Shown here piece by piece: positions 30,256-39,801 of a stretch of 64,000 bases of DNA. The translations under genes and the position numbers were made by a program. The stretch spans positions 4,774,001 through 4,838,000 of the forward strand of contig JARDVN010000001.1 of NCBI GenBank assembly GCA_028994555.1. Direction: 5' to 3'. The notes beneath the pieces were generated by a model. It searched no databases, was not told where the DNA came from, and was given only the letters and a program-made list of their open reading frames with translations. This DNA comes from Citrobacter amalonaticus. Its GTDB lineage: Bacteria; Pseudomonadota; Gammaproteobacteria; Enterobacterales; Enterobacteriaceae. Each line of letters starts with the position of its first letter. The first letter of the stretch is position 1.

Positions 30256-31539
30256 ATGAGCACCAATAACGAATTAATGCAGCGCCGCAGTAACGCCGTT
30301 CCGCGTGGCGTAGGACAGATCCATCCTATTTTTGCCGAGCGTGCGGAAAACTGTCGGGTCTGGGACGTGGAAGGCCGCGAGTTTCTGGATTTTGCTGGCG
30401 GCATCGCGGTGCTGAATACCGGACACCTGCACCCGCAGATTGTCTCGGCAGTCGAAGCGCAGTTGAAAAAACTGTCCCATACCTGCTTCCAGGTGCTGGC
30501 CTATGAGCCGTACCTGCAACTGTGCGAAATCATGAACCAGAAAGTGCCGGGCGACTTCGCCAAGAAAACCCTGCTGGTCACCACCGGTTCCGAAGCGGTG
30601 GAAAACGCGGTGAAGATCGCCCGCGCGGCAACGAAACGAACGGGGACCATCGCCTTCAGCGGTGCATATCACGGCCGTACCCATTACACCCTGTCGCTGA
30701 CCGGAAAAGTGAATCCGTACTCCGCCGGAATGGGGCTGATGCCGGGTCACGTCTATCGCGCGCTCTATCCGTGCGCTCTGCACGGCATTAGCGAAGATGA
30801 CGCCATCGCCAGCATTCACCGCATCTTTAAAAACGATGCCGCGCCGGAAGATATCGCCGCCATTGTGATTGAACCGGTACAGGGCGAAGGCGGTTTTTAC
30901 GCCGCCTCTCCGGCTTTTATGCAGCGCCTGCGCGCGATTTGTGACGAACACGGGATCATGCTGATTGCTGATGAAGTACAGAGCGGTGCGGGTCGTACCG
31001 GTACGCTGTTTGCGATGGAGCAGATGGGCGTGGCGCCGGACATCACCACCTTCGCCAAATCCATCGCCGGGGGCTTCCCGCTGGCGGGCGTCACCGGACG
31101 CGCCGAGGTGATGGACGCCATCCCGCCGGGTGGACTGGGCGGTACCTATGCCGGTAACCCGATTGCCTGCGCCGCCGCATTAGCGGTACTGAACATTTTC
31201 GAGCAGGAAAATCTGCTGCAAAAAGCCAGCGAACTCGGAGAAACCCTGCGCAACGGTCTGCTGGCGATTGCCGAAACGCATCGTGAAATCGGCGATGTTC
31301 GCGGGCTGGGAGCGATGATCGCCATCGAACTGTTCGAAGACGGCGACCACAACAAGCCTGATGCAAAACTGACGGCGGAGATCGTCGCGCGCGCCCGCGA
31401 CAAAGGGCTGATCCTGCTCTCCTGCGGGCCGTACTACAACGTGCTGCGCATCCTCGTTCCGCTCACCATTGAAGACGCGCAGATTCGCCAGGGTCTGGAC
31501 ATTATTGCCGAGTGTTTTGATGAGGCGAAGCAACGTTAA
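30256..31539 (+). CDS. gabT: 4-aminobutyrate aminotransferase GabT
   Basis: PLP-dependent class III aminotransferase, 427 residues, converting 4-aminobutyrate (and 5-aminovalerate) to the semialdehyde used by GabD. Visible: TGSEAVENAVKIAR, GAYHGRTHYTLSLTGK, LLIADEVQSGAGRTGTLFA and the PLP lysine in TTFAKSIAGGFPLAG. The start at 30256 follows tggagaacacctg; an upstream in-frame codon is less likely. No indel was found. Confidence 0.96.
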   Translation: MSTNNELMQRRSNAVPRGVGQIHPIFAERAENCRVWDVEGREFLDFAGGIAVLNTGHLHPQIVSAVEAQLKKLSHTCFQVLAYEPYLQLCEIMNQKVPGDFAKKTLLVTTGSEAVENAVKIARAATKRTGTIAFSGAYHGRTHYTLSLTGKVNPYSAGMGLMPGHVYRALYPCALHGISEDDAIASIHRIFKNDAAPEDIAAIVIEPVQGEGGFYAASPAFMQRLRAICDEHGIMLIADEVQSGAGRTGTLFAMEQMGVAPDITTFAKSIAGGFPLAGVTGRAEVMDAIPPGGLGGTYAGNPIACAAALAVLNIFEQENLLQKASELGETLRNGLLAIAETHREIGDVRGLGAMIAIELFEDGDHNKPDAKLTAEIVARARDKGLILLSCGPYYNVLRILVPLTIEDAQIRQGLDIIAECFDEAKQR

Positions 31540-31554
31540 CCCTTACAGCCAATT

Positions 31555-31632
31555 GCCGGATGGTGCTTCGCTTATCCGGCCTACAGCGTCGGCATGGTTT
31601 GTAGGCCGGATAAGGCGGAGCCGCCATCCGGC
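31555..31632. repeat. BIME (paired REP) between gabT and gabP
   Basis: gccggatggtgcttcgcttatccggcctac faces gtaggccggataaggcggagccgccatccggc, two REP arms in inverted orientation. This is the usual intergenic position within an operon; it may separate gabT from gabP expression. Confidence 0.85.
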
Positions 31633-31664
31633 AAACGACTCAATAACAATAACGAGGTCATAAG

Positions 31665-33065
31665 ATGGGGCAAGTGTCACAATCACATGATTTAGGGGGC
31701 GGGCTGAAATCACGCCACGTCACCATGCTGTCTATTGCCGGGGTTATCGGCGCAAGTCTGTTTGTGGGTTCCAGCGTGGCGATAGCCCAGGCCGGGCCCG
31801 CGGTCCTGCTGGCCTATCTGTTTGCCGGGTTACTGGTGGTGATGATCATGCGCATGCTGGCCGAAATGGCCGTCGCCACGCCGGACACCGGTTCCTTTTC
31901 TACGTACGCCGATAAAGCCATCGGACGCTGGGCAGGCTATACCATCGGCTGGTTGTACTGGTGGTTCTGGGTGCTGGTGATCCCGCTTGAAGCGAATATC
32001 GCGGCGATCATCCTCAATTCCTGGGTTCCTGGCGTTCCGATCTGGCTGTTCTCGCTGGTCATCACGCTGGCGTTAACCGGCAGTAATTTGCTGAGCGTCA
32101 AAAACTACGGTGAGTTTGAGTTCTGGCTGGCGCTGTGCAAAGTGATTGCCATTCTTGCCTTTATTGCGCTGGGCGCCGCGGCAATCAGCGGCTTTTATCC
32201 TTACGCTGAAGTCAGCGGGATTTCACGTCTGTGGGATCACGGCGGCTTTATGCCGAACGGCTTTGGTGCCGTACTGAGCGCCATGCTGATCACCATGTTC
32301 TCATTTATGGGCGCGGAAATTGTCACCATCGCCGCTGCCGAATCCGACACGCCGGATAAGCACATCGTTCGCGCCACTAACTCGGTTATCTGGCGTATTT
32401 CGATCTTCTATTTGTGCTCGATCTTTGTCGTCGTCGCCCTGATCCCGTGGAACATGCCGGGTCTGAAAGAGGTAGGTTCCTATCAGTCGGTGCTGGAACT
32501 ACTGCATATTCCGCATGCCAAACTGATCATGGATTGTGTGATCCTGCTGTCGGTGACCAGTTGCCTGAACTCTGCGCTGTACACCGCCTCCCGCATGCTT
32601 TATTCCCTGAGCCGCCGTGGCGACGCGCCGGCCATGATGGGCAAAATCAATCGCAGCAAAACTCCCTGGGTGGCGGTACTGCTCTCAACCGGCGCCGCAT
32701 TTTTAACCGTGGTGGTGAATTATTACGCCCCGGCTAAAGTGTTTAAGTTCCTGATCGACAGTTCCGGCGCGATCGCCCTGCTGGTGTACCTGGTTATCGC
32801 CGTTTCCCAGTTACGGATGCGCAAAATCCTGCTGGCGGAAGGCGGTGAGATCAAACTGAAAATGTGGCTCTATCCGTGGCTGACCTGGCTTGTGATTGGC
32901 TTTATCATCTTTGTGCTGGTTGTGATGCTCTTCCGCCCGGCGCAACAGCTGGAAGTAATTTCCACAGGGTTACTGGGGCTGGGGATTATTTGCACCGTGC
33001 CGATTATGTCGCGCTGGAAAAAACTGGTATTGTGGCAAAAGACACCGCTACAAAATACCCGTTAA
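31665..33065 (+). CDS. gabP: 4-aminobutyrate permease GabP
   Basis: APC-superfamily amino-acid transporter of 466 residues with 12 helices in the usual pattern. First helix region VTMLSIAGVIGASLFVGSSV, and the consensus loop GAEIVTIAAAESDTPDKHI. Proton-driven uptake of 4-aminobutyrate. The start ATG at 31665 follows aacgagg. No indel was found. Confidence 0.95.
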   Translation: MGQVSQSHDLGGGLKSRHVTMLSIAGVIGASLFVGSSVAIAQAGPAVLLAYLFAGLLVVMIMRMLAEMAVATPDTGSFSTYADKAIGRWAGYTIGWLYWWFWVLVIPLEANIAAIILNSWVPGVPIWLFSLVITLALTGSNLLSVKNYGEFEFWLALCKVIAILAFIALGAAAISGFYPYAEVSGISRLWDHGGFMPNGFGAVLSAMLITMFSFMGAEIVTIAAAESDTPDKHIVRATNSVIWRISIFYLCSIFVVVALIPWNMPGLKEVGSYQSVLELLHIPHAKLIMDCVILLSVTSCLNSALYTASRMLYSLSRRGDAPAMMGKINRSKTPWVAVLLSTGAAFLTVVVNYYAPAKVFKFLIDSSGAIALLVYLVIAVSQLRMRKILLAEGGEIKLKMWLYPWLTWLVIGFIIFVLVVMLFRPAQQLEVISTGLLGLGIICTVPIMSRWKKLVLWQKTPLQNTR

Positions 33066-33110
33066 ATGATTTCCCGGCGCAGGCCGGGAACACGATTCAG
33101 GAGTAAGACC

Positions 33111-33803
33111 ATGACCGCCATTTCCCATCCGACGGCCATAGATGGATACCGCTGGCTTAAGAACGATATTATCCGCGGTATTTATCAGCCTGATGAAAAA
33201 CTGCGCATGAGTTTATTAACTTCACGTTATTCACTTGGCGTTGGACCGCTCCGGGAGGCGCTTTCTCATCTGGTGGCGGAACGGCTGGTCACGGTGGTGA
33301 ATCAGAAAGGGTATCGGGTGGCGTCTATGTCAGAGCAGGAGTTGCTCGATATTTTCGACGCCCGCGCCAATATGGAGGCCATGCTGGTAAGGCTGGCGAT
33401 TGAACGCGGCGGTGACGAATGGGAAGCTGAGATCCTCGCCCGCGCCCACATGCTCAGCAAACTTGAGGCCTGCGACGCCAGCGAACACCTGCTGGATGAG
33501 TGGGATTTGCGCCATCAGGCATACCACACCGCCATCGTTGCCGGATGCGGTTCGCAGTACCTGCTGCAAATGCGCGAACGGCTGTTTGATCTCGCGGCGC
33601 GCTATCGGTTTATCTGGCTGCGAAAAACGGTCTTGTCGGTTGAAATGCTGGAGGATAAACACGTTCAGCATCAGGCGCTAACCGAGGCAATTCTGGCGCG
33701 CGATGCGACGCGCGCCAGTGAACTGATGCGTCAACATTTACTGACGCCAATTCCTGTTATCCAGCAGGCCATGGCCGGTAAACTGCTGGCACAAAAATCC
33801 TGA
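33111..33803 (+). CDS. csiR: Repressor CsiR (GabC), GntR family
   Basis: FadR-subgroup GntR regulator of 230 residues that represses glaH-gabDTP and is relieved by glutarate in E. coli. N-terminal winged helix: LKNDIIRGIYQPDEKLRMS and LGVGPLREALSHLVAERLV. The C-terminal FCD domain has metal-ligand-type residues in FDARANMEAMLVR and DLRHQAYHTAIVAGCGS. The start at 33111 follows aggagtaagacc. The gene ends just before the kbp gene, which is on the other strand. Confidence 0.92.
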   Translation: MTAISHPTAIDGYRWLKNDIIRGIYQPDEKLRMSLLTSRYSLGVGPLREALSHLVAERLVTVVNQKGYRVASMSEQELLDIFDARANMEAMLVRLAIERGGDEWEAEILARAHMLSKLEACDASEHLLDEWDLRHQAYHTAIVAGCGSQYLLQMRERLFDLAARYRFIWLRKTVLSVEMLEDKHVQHQALTEAILARDATRASELMRQHLLTPIPVIQQAMAGKLLAQKS

Positions 33804-33809
33804 CGGCAC

Positions 33810-34260
33810 TTATTCTTCCGGAATACGCAGCACCTGGCCGGGATATATTTTATCCGGGCTTTTAAGCATCGGCTTATTCGCCTCGAATATTTTGTTATAC
33901 AGGTTGGCATTGCCGTAAACCTGTTTCGAAATAGCGCTCAGGGTATCGCCGGATTTCACCGTGTAGAACTGACTCTCGGCGGCAGGTGCGTCGGTTTTAA
34001 CCTGATCCTCCACACTGGCAATCCCGGAAATATTCCCGACCGCAATCAGGATTTTTTCTTTCGCTTCCTGGCTTAATCCGTCGCCCGTCACCGTCGCCTT
34101 ACCATCAGCAATTTGTACATTCACCTTGTCGGCATCCGGAATACCGGTTTTATTCAGGTGGTCCTGCACCTTTTTTTGCTAAATCGTCTTTATCGTGATT
34201 ACCGGTTACTGCATCCCACAGTTTTTCCCCGGCATCTTTTACAAAGTTGAAAAGTCCCAT
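33810..34260 (-). CDS. kbp: Potassium-binding protein Kbp (YgaU), BON and LysM (frameshifted)
   Basis: Cytoplasmic potassium-binding and stress protein of 149 residues. An N-terminal BON domain ([20 protein letters not shown]) is followed by a LysM domain ([20 protein letters not shown] and [12 protein letters not shown]). A T7 run at 34171-34177 should be six bases. Corrected, the start [18 protein letters not shown] and [15 protein letters not shown] join. As given, only a truncated frame from 34169 remains. Confidence 0.92.
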
Positions 34261-34383
34261 ATCTACCTCGATCATTGACAATAAACACTCAGGAAGTGTA
34301 GCAGAAAGTTTTACTTAAAATTCTGACGGGGCGGCGACTGGCATGGCCCGATAACGTCACGCTATCGGGCGGTATCATGACGG

Positions 34384-34554
34384 TTAAGAAAGAGACGAAG
34401 AACGGGTTTGCACCCAGAACGCGTGAATCAGACCCGGAATATAGCCCAGTAACGTCAGAACGATATTAAGAATGAACGCCCAGCCGAATCCTTTACCCAA
34501 CAGGACACCCAGCGGCGGCAGAATGATCGTAAATACAATTCTCCAGAAACCCAT
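34384..34554 (-). CDS. yqaE: Small membrane protein YqaE (UPF0057/PMP3)
   Basis: A PMP3-family hydrophobic protein with two helices, MGFWRIVFTIILPPLGVLL and FILNIVLTLLGYIPGLIHA. The start at 34554 follows ggagtgtgt and matches the family length. The C-terminus TRSSSLS is a few residues longer than the E. coli protein, which ends TRD. It is associated with stress and membrane potential in relatives. A 10-bp hairpin (34349-34373) lies after its stop. Confidence 0.9.
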   Translation of the reverse strand: MGFWRIVFTIILPPLGVLLGKGFGWAFILNIVLTLLGYIPGLIHAFWVQTRSSSLS

Positions 34555-34733
34555 ACACACTCCAAAAATAAAATTACTCATTGTTTAAAAAGGGGTTTAT
34601 TCCTAAGCGTAGCGAGCTTAGCGAAGTTCGCCAGTTATCACTCCTGCTTTTACCCTCTTTTACGATTTTTACGCTGGCAGTCGTTTCATTTTTATTTTAG
34701 ACTTTACTTAATTTAGAAAAAACTAAAATAAAT

Positions 34734-35033
34734 ATGAGCGAACTCGAACAACTCCAGGCCAGCGCGGAACAGGCCGCGGCCCTGCTGAAAGCAATGAGCA
34801 ACCCTAAGCGGCTGCTGATCCTGTGTATGCTTTGCGGTTCGCCGGGAACCAGCGCGGGCGATCTGGCACGTGCTACCGGGCTAAGCCCGTCGGCCACCTC
34901 ACAGCATTTGGCAAAAATGCGCGAAGAAGGTCTGATTGGCAGCCAGCGCGATGCCCAGCGCATCCTCTATTTCATTAAAAATGCAGCGGTGAATACTCTC
35001 ATTGCCACATTAAAAAACGTCTATTGTCCATAA
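34734..35033 (+). CDS. ygaV: ArsR/SmtB-family regulator YgaV
   Basis: A 99-residue winged-helix repressor, with RLLILCMLCGSPGTSAGDLA, the recognition helix SPSATSQHLAKMREEG and a C-terminal VYCP. Relatives sense sulfide or organotin through cysteines; here Cys occurs in CMLC and near the end. It precedes ygaP by 9 bp, the same transcription unit, which it autoregulates in E. coli. Confidence 0.93.
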   Translation: MSELEQLQASAEQAAALLKAMSNPKRLLILCMLCGSPGTSAGDLARATGLSPSATSQHLAKMREEGLIGSQRDAQRILYFIKNAAVNTLIATLKNVYCP

Positions 35034-35042
35034 GGAGTGAAC

Positions 35043-35570
35043 ATGACCATCGGGACGATTTCCCCGCGCGACGCAAAGGCCCGTATCGAGCAAGGCGCCA
35101 GACTGATTGATATTCGCGATGCCGACGAATACCGGCGTGAGCATATTCCGCAGGCCCATCTCGCACCGCTGGCGGCACTTGAACAGAGCGGCTTTCCTGC
35201 CAGATTGCGGGGTGAGCAAGTCATCTTCCATTGTCAGTCCGGGAAACGGACACAAAACAATGCAGCAACATTGCAGGCTCTTGCCGCACCGGCAGAAGCC
35301 TTGTTACTGGAAGGCGGCATTGAAGGCTGGAAAGCGGCAGGTTTCTCCACGGCAGAGGATAAATCGCAACCGCTTCCACTGATGCGCCAGGTACAAATTG
35401 CAGCAGGTGGATTGGCGTTACTGGGCGTTGTGCTGGGGTACAGCGTCAGCAGTGGCTTTTTCCTGCTTAGCGGGTTCGTAGGCGCGGGGTTATTGCTTGC
35501 CGGGCTGACAGGCTTTTGTGGCATGGCGCGACTGCTCGACAAAATGCCGTGGAATCGTCGTCCTCAATAA
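35043..35570 (+). CDS. ygaP: Membrane rhodanese YgaP
   Basis: A sulfurtransferase of 175 residues with an N-terminal rhodanese domain ([20 protein letters not shown]; active-site Cys in [11 protein letters not shown]) and two C-terminal helices ([34 protein letters not shown]). It co-occurs with YgaV and handles sulfane sulfur. The start at 35043 lies after aaggagtgaac. Confidence 0.94.
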   Translation: MTIGTISPRDAKARIEQGARLIDIRDADEYRREHIPQAHLAPLAALEQSGFPARLRGEQVIFHCQSGKRTQNNAATLQALAAPAEALLLEGGIEGWKAAGFSTAEDKSQPLPLMRQVQIAAGGLALLGVVLGYSVSSGFFLLSGFVGAGLLLAGLTGFCGMARLLDKMPWNRRPQ

Positions 35571-35580
35571 TGACGGGAAA

Positions 35581-35608
35581 TAAGCGGTGAGGAACACCTC
35601 ACCGCTTA
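35581..35608. terminator. Inverted repeat between convergent ygaP and stpA
   Basis: taagcggtgaggaacacctcaccgctta forms a 12-bp perfect stem, but no T tract follows. It lies between two convergent genes and may act as an mRNA end stabiliser or a weak terminator. Confidence 0.55.
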
Positions 35609-35613
35609 CAGAA

Positions 35614-36015
35614 TTAGATCAGAAAATCGTCAAGAGATTGACCTGCCGCCAGTGCCTGGGCAATCGGTTTTGGCGTACGTCCCTGACCAGTCCAGGTTTT
35701 ACTTTCCCCATTCAGATCGGTATAGCGATATTTTGCCGGACGAGGCTGGCGTTTTTTACCCACTCGTGCGCTCGCCACGCCACCACCCAATAACTCTTCC
35801 GGGCTAATTCCGTCGGCCTTCATCAGTTCCAGCAAGGTATTAATTTTCTGCTGCTGTTCAGCGCGCTGACGCTGTAACTGTTCTTCTTCGTCACGTCTTT
35901 CTTTAGTGACGACCCTGAATTTTTCCAGCATTTCTTCAAGAACGTCAATGGAGAATTCGCGAGCCATGGCGCGTAATTTACGAATATTATTTAAGTTCTG
36001 TAACATCAAATTCAT
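35614..36015 (-). CDS. stpA: H-NS paralogue StpA
   Basis: Nucleoid and RNA-chaperone protein of 133 residues. An N-terminal coiled-coil dimerisation part (MLQNLNNIRKLRAMAREFSI and EMLEKFRVVTKERR), a linker and the C-terminal DNA-binding loop WTGQGRTPKPI. A long region with A+T bias follows at the 5' side. No defect is visible. Confidence 0.95.
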   Translation of the reverse strand: MNLMLQNLNNIRKLRAMAREFSIDVLEEMLEKFRVVTKERRDEEEQLQRQRAEQQQKINTLLELMKADGISPEELLGGGVASARVGKKRQPRPAKYRYTDLNGESKTWTGQGRTPKPIAQALAAGQSLDDFLI

Positions 36016-36503
36016 AATAATTAAAACCTTTTAACGCTAAAAAAAAGTATTACATGGGCGATTGTATTATATTATTAGATACTTTTCCAGACCCTGTCAT
36101 ATAACAAAGAGAATACCTACAGCCTGTCGTAATAATAGGATTACGTCATCCTGAATAATATCCAGACTTATATTTTCATCCCCTGTCAAATAATCTTCAT
36201 GTCAGGTCCCCACGCCTGAGAGGCGTTTTTTAGCTAATATGGGAGGACCGCAACCAGCGCATTAACATAACCACTTGATTTTTAATGATTTAAAAGACGA
36301 CGACAACAAAAACTCTATGTAGAACAAAAATCAGTCGATTACAGAGTATTTTATCGACAAAAAGCGTAAAAATAAAAACATTACGCTAGTTGATAGTTAC
36401 AACCCAGCAATATACTCTATCATCAAGCGAAAAAACTACGCTAAAACACTAAGCCAGGCTCATTTAACGACGATTTTCCCCTTTTTTTACAAGGAGCATT
36501 AGC
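36016..36503. other. Divergent stpA / alaE control region with an orphan terminator
   Basis: 488 bp, A+T rich, containing the stpA and alaE promoters. A hairpin terminator sits at 36212-36231 although no gene ends there. The segment before it (36100-36211), rich in cctgtca repeats (cagaccctgtcatataac, cagcctgtcgtaataat, ccctgtcaaataatcttc), is worth checking as a small RNA or leader. Confidence 0.5.
36212..36231 (+). terminator. Orphan intrinsic terminator upstream of alaE
   Basis: acgcctgagaggcgttttttt: a 6-bp GC stem with a 3-base loop and T tract. There is no coding gene upstream on this strand for 190 bp, so an alaE leader or a short transcript may end here. Confidence 0.6.
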
Positions 36504-36953
36504 ATGTTCTCACCACAGTCACGCTTGCGTCATGCGGTAGCAGACACGTTCGCGATGGTTGTTTATTGTTCTGTTGTGAACATGCTGATCGAGATATTCC
36601 TCTCCGGAATGACCTTTGAGCAATCACTTTCTTCCAGACTGGTCGCCATTCCGGTCAACATACTGATCGCCTGGCCTTACGGAATGTATCGCGATCTCTT
36701 TATGAAGGCGTCGCGTAAAATGGGTTCTGCCGGGTGGCTGAAAAACCTGGCGGACGTGCTGGCTTATGTCACCTTCCAGTCCCCGGTTTATGTCGCTATT
36801 CTGCTGACGGTGGGCGCTGACTGGCATCAAATTACCGCCGCTGTCAGTTCTAATATCGTCATATCGATGTTGATGGGGGCGGTATATGGCTATTTCCTGG
36901 ATTATTGCCGCCGCCTGTTTAAAGTGAGTCGCTACCAGCAGGTTAAAGCCTGA
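36504..36953 (+). CDS. alaE: L-alanine exporter AlaE (YgaW)
   Basis: A 149-residue inner-membrane exporter with four helices ([75 protein letters not shown]). It exports L-alanine and is induced by alanine in E. coli. It starts at 36504 after aaggagcattagc. It converges with ygaC. Confidence 0.95.
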   Translation: MFSPQSRLRHAVADTFAMVVYCSVVNMLIEIFLSGMTFEQSLSSRLVAIPVNILIAWPYGMYRDLFMKASRKMGSAGWLKNLADVLAYVTFQSPVYVAILLTVGADWHQITAAVSSNIVISMLMGAVYGYFLDYCRRLFKVSRYQQVKA

Positions 36954-36959
36954 AGCTAC

Positions 36960-36986
36960 TTGGCGACTGGCATCGCCAGTCGCCAA
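36960..36986. terminator. Hairpin between convergent alaE and ygaC
   Basis: ttggcgactggcatcgccagtcgccaa: a perfect 12-bp stem with a 3-base loop, followed by an A+T-rich stretch. It probably ends both transcripts. Confidence 0.6.
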
Positions 36987-36987
36987 A

Positions 36988-37332
36988 TTAATTCGCCTCG
37001 CCAAACAATCCATTCAAATAACGCTCAAGCGCAATACGCGAACTAAAGCCGTGGGGAATACCGTAGTGTTCGTGTGTGTCCCCGGCTAAATAAAGCGGAA
37101 AATGCTGATAATGATCGCAGGTTTTAATATCCGATGCTGGTTCAGCCAGAGAAGAACTCCGCTCTTTTAATGTCGGATGGATAACCAGCGCTGTGCGTCC
37201 CATACGCGCTTCGCGATTAACATAGACATAATTCTCGCCACGTCGATAACCGTACGTTTTCTGTGTCACCACATCAACGGTAAACCCCACTTTTTCAAGT
37301 ACGCGCGCCACCTCGTCAGGTCGTAAATACAT
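36988..37332 (-). CDS. ygaC: YgaC, DUF2002 protein
   Basis: The 114-residue protein starts [19 protein letters not shown] and matches the enterobacterial YgaC family of uncharacterised function, Fur-regulated in E. coli. Middle part [20 protein letters not shown]. No catalytic motif. Intact. Confidence 0.9.
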   Translation of the reverse strand: MYLRPDEVARVLEKVGFTVDVVTQKTYGYRRGENYVYVNREARMGRTALVIHPTLKERSSSLAEPASDIKTCDHYQHFPLYLAGDTHEHYGIPHGFSSRIALERYLNGLFGEAN

Positions 37333-37493
37333 ATGTTTTCCTCGTTATCTTTTACTGCGGGCTTACCTTACCTGATTCAGCATTAGCAACGCTTTCAGAA
37401 AAGTCCATAAACGCGTAATAACGGCGTGAACGGCCTCATAAGTTAAAAATATCGACTAAACTAAAAGTCACATCGAAATCACAGGAGGATCAT

Positions 37494-37820
37494 ATGTTTA
37501 ACCGACCTAACCGAACCGACGTTGATGATGGCGTGCAGGATATTCAAAACGACGTCAATCAACTGGCCGATAGTCTGGAAGCCGTTTTGAAATCCTGGGG
37601 CAGCGATGCGAAGGATGAAGCGGAGACTGCGAGACGTAAAGCGCAAGCGCTACTGAAGGAAACCCGCGCCAGAATGCATGGCCGGACCCGCGTACAGCAG
37701 GCTGCCCGGGATGCCGTAGGCTGCGCCGATACGTTTGTCCGTGAGAAGCCCTGGTGTAGCGTCGGGACTGCCGCCGCGGTAGGGATCTTTGTCGGCGCGC
37801 TGTTGAGCCTTCGTCGCTAA
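37494..37820 (+). CDS. ygaM: YgaM, DUF883 membrane-tethered protein
   Basis: The 108-residue ElaB/YgaM/YqjD-family protein has long amphipathic helices (QDIQNDVNQLADSLEAVLKS, KDEAETARRKAQALLKETRA) and one C-terminal helix (SVGTAAAVGIFVGALLSLRR). Family members tether ribosomes to the inner membrane in stationary phase. The start at 37494 follows caggaggatcat. Confidence 0.93.
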   Translation: MFNRPNRTDVDDGVQDIQNDVNQLADSLEAVLKSWGSDAKDEAETARRKAQALLKETRARMHGRTRVQQAARDAVGCADTFVREKPWCSVGTAAAVGIFVGALLSLRR

Positions 37821-37825
37821 CGCCC

Positions 37826-37872
37826 TCAGGCGTATCCGGCCTGCAACGACTCTTGCTTACCGGATACGCTTC
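37826..37872. repeat. REP-like palindrome after ygaM
   Basis: aggcgtatccggcctgc faces gcttaccggatacgcttcg, a pair of short REP-like arms directly between convergent genes. Confidence 0.55.
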
Positions 37873-37874
37873 GT

Positions 37875-39211
37875 TTACGCAATCGCCTGTCGCAGCCGTT
37901 TTGCCACCTGACTCGCCATCTCTGGAGACGTGATATTCGTAAATGAAAGCAGCATTCCCCCCCTGTCCGGCTGATTTGACCCGCCAGCGGCTTAGCGCCT
38001 GAACAGCCATATTTGCCTCATTGGCTTTACGTACCCGCGCGACATCATCACCATCAACCGCAATTACCAGTTGTATCCCACCCTGTTGGGGCACGACCTG
38101 AAAACCTTGTTCGCCTAGCGCCTTTTCGGTCCATTCTCTTCGCTGTGCATAGTGCTGACGCATTTTTTTCAGGTGTCGCCAGAAATGGCCATCGTGGATG
38201 AAATCCGCCAGCGTTTGCTGCCAGAGCAGCGGCACGCTACAGGCCATTCGTACTGCCTGCTGACGAAATCGTTCAACCTGGTTTACTGGCACCACCAGCC
38301 ACGCACAGCGTAAGGCGGGGAACAACGATTTGCTGAACGTACCCGCGTAAATCACCCGCTGTGGCGCATCAAGACTTTTTTAACGGCGGCAGCGGTTTAC
38401 CGTGATAGCGAAATTCACTGTCATAATCATCCTCTACAATCCACGCCTGGGTATGGGATGCCCACTCCAGGAGTTGATGACGCCGTGATAATGACAGCGC
38501 GACGCCAAGCGGACTTTGATGTGCCGGAGTAAGCAACGCAAAACGCGCATTTGGATAGTCGCGGATCCCGACCGCCACATTCAGCCCGTCGTCATCCACC
38601 GGAACCGGCAGCAGCTTGACATTTTCCTGTTCAATCACCGGGCGGATCAACGGAAAGCCGGGATCTTCAATCCACATGCCATCGCCCGGCGTTGCCAGCG
38701 CACGCAGGATGAGGGTCATCGAAGCCGCATAGCCAGAAGTGATAAAAATCTGCCCGGGCAAACATTCAATACTGCGCGACACGCGCAGATAATCCACGAT
38801 CGCCTGGCGCAATACGGCTTCACCGCACACGTCGCCGAGAGCCAGATCAAAACGTGTCTGCGTGCGTAATCGTCGCCCCATCACCCTCGCCCAGATATCC
38901 CGCGGAAAGAGATCCAGTGCGGGAAGCCCCATCTGAAAAGGCTGAGGGATTGTACTTTCCCCGGCAAAGACCAACGGTTCACTGATCGCCTGTTCCGGCT
39001 GCAATTGGGCGCTGACAAACGTTCCGGCCTGCCCGCGACGTTCCAGCCAGCCCTGCGCCACCAGCTCCGCATAGGCGCTTTCCACCGTCGAACGTGAAAT
39101 TCCCAGTTCCTGTGACCAGGTACGGCTGGATGGCAATCTGGCGCCGGGCTTGAGTTCCCCGCGCGCAATGGCGGTTTTTAACTGACGAGCAATGTCCTGG
39201 TAGCGCGGCAT
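37875..39211 (-). CDS. MocR/PdxR-family regulator: GntR helix fused to aminotransferase (frameshifted)
   Basis: Transcription factor with an N-terminal GntR winged helix (IARQLKTAIARGELKPGARL, LGISRSTVESAYAELVAQGW) and a C-terminal aminotransferase-like PLP domain. PLP landmarks are VEDDYDSEFRYHGKPLP and GTFSKSLFPALR with the Schiff-base Lys. A T6 run at 38376-38381 and a C7 run at 37957-37963 are each one base too long. Corrected, PLPPLKSLDAPQRVIYAG and SAGQGGMLLSFTNIT join the pieces, about 444 residues ending RLRQAIA. Members regulate vitamin B6, GABA or taurine genes; the target here is unknown. The divergent gene at 39300 is the most likely. Confidence 0.85.
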
Positions 39212-39299
39212 ATGGTCTGCTTTTTCTATAAAAATATGGCTCTCTGATGCAGGCCATTATAGTGCTACATTGCCGGCCATCAACATGAGGAGATGCACA

Positions 39300-39731
39300 A
39301 TGACGACGTTACGCCAACCCTACTACGAACTCAGCCCTGAAGTTTATAACGCACTGGTACAGGCGAAAACGGCACTGGAAAACAGCGCGCTGGATACCAC
39401 GCTGATGGAATTAATATACCTGCGGATTTCGCAAATTAATGGCTGCGCGTTTTGTCTGGAGATGCACAGCAAAGCGCTGCGTAAAGCGGGCGTCGCGCAA
39501 AGCAAACTGGACGCGCTGGCCGGTTGGCGAGTCAGCCATCATTTCAGCGCGCAGGAGCAAGCGGCGCTGGCGTGGGCCGAATCAGTCACCGACATCGCCA
39601 GAACTCATGCCGAAGATGACGTTTATCTGCCGCTGCTCACGCATTTCAGCGCCCGCGAAATCAGCGACCTGACTTTTGCGATCGGCCTTATGAACTGTTT
39701 TAACCGCCTGGCCGTAAGCATGCGGATGTAA
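39300..39731 (+). CDS. AhpD-like / carboxymuconolactone decarboxylase family protein
   Basis: The 143-residue alkylhydroperoxidase-fold protein has the redox motif CxxC-x3-H in NGCAFCLEMHSKALRKAG, and late segments FSAREISDLTFAIGLMNCFN. This family includes small peroxidases working with thioredoxin-like partners. It is divergent from the MocR regulator with about 90 bp between the starts, so it may be the regulated gene. The start at 39300 was chosen for the gagg ribosome binding site at -12. Confidence 0.85.
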   Translation: MTTLRQPYYELSPEVYNALVQAKTALENSALDTTLMELIYLRISQINGCAFCLEMHSKALRKAGVAQSKLDALAGWRVSHHFSAQEQAALAWAESVTDIARTHAEDDVYLPLLTHFSAREISDLTFAIGLMNCFNRLAVSMRM

Positions 39732-39801
39732 TCCGGCGATTTTTCAGCATAAACTCCCGCTCCCCGCCGGGCTCATCGGTGGGGAGAAATCAATCGATAA
39801 T

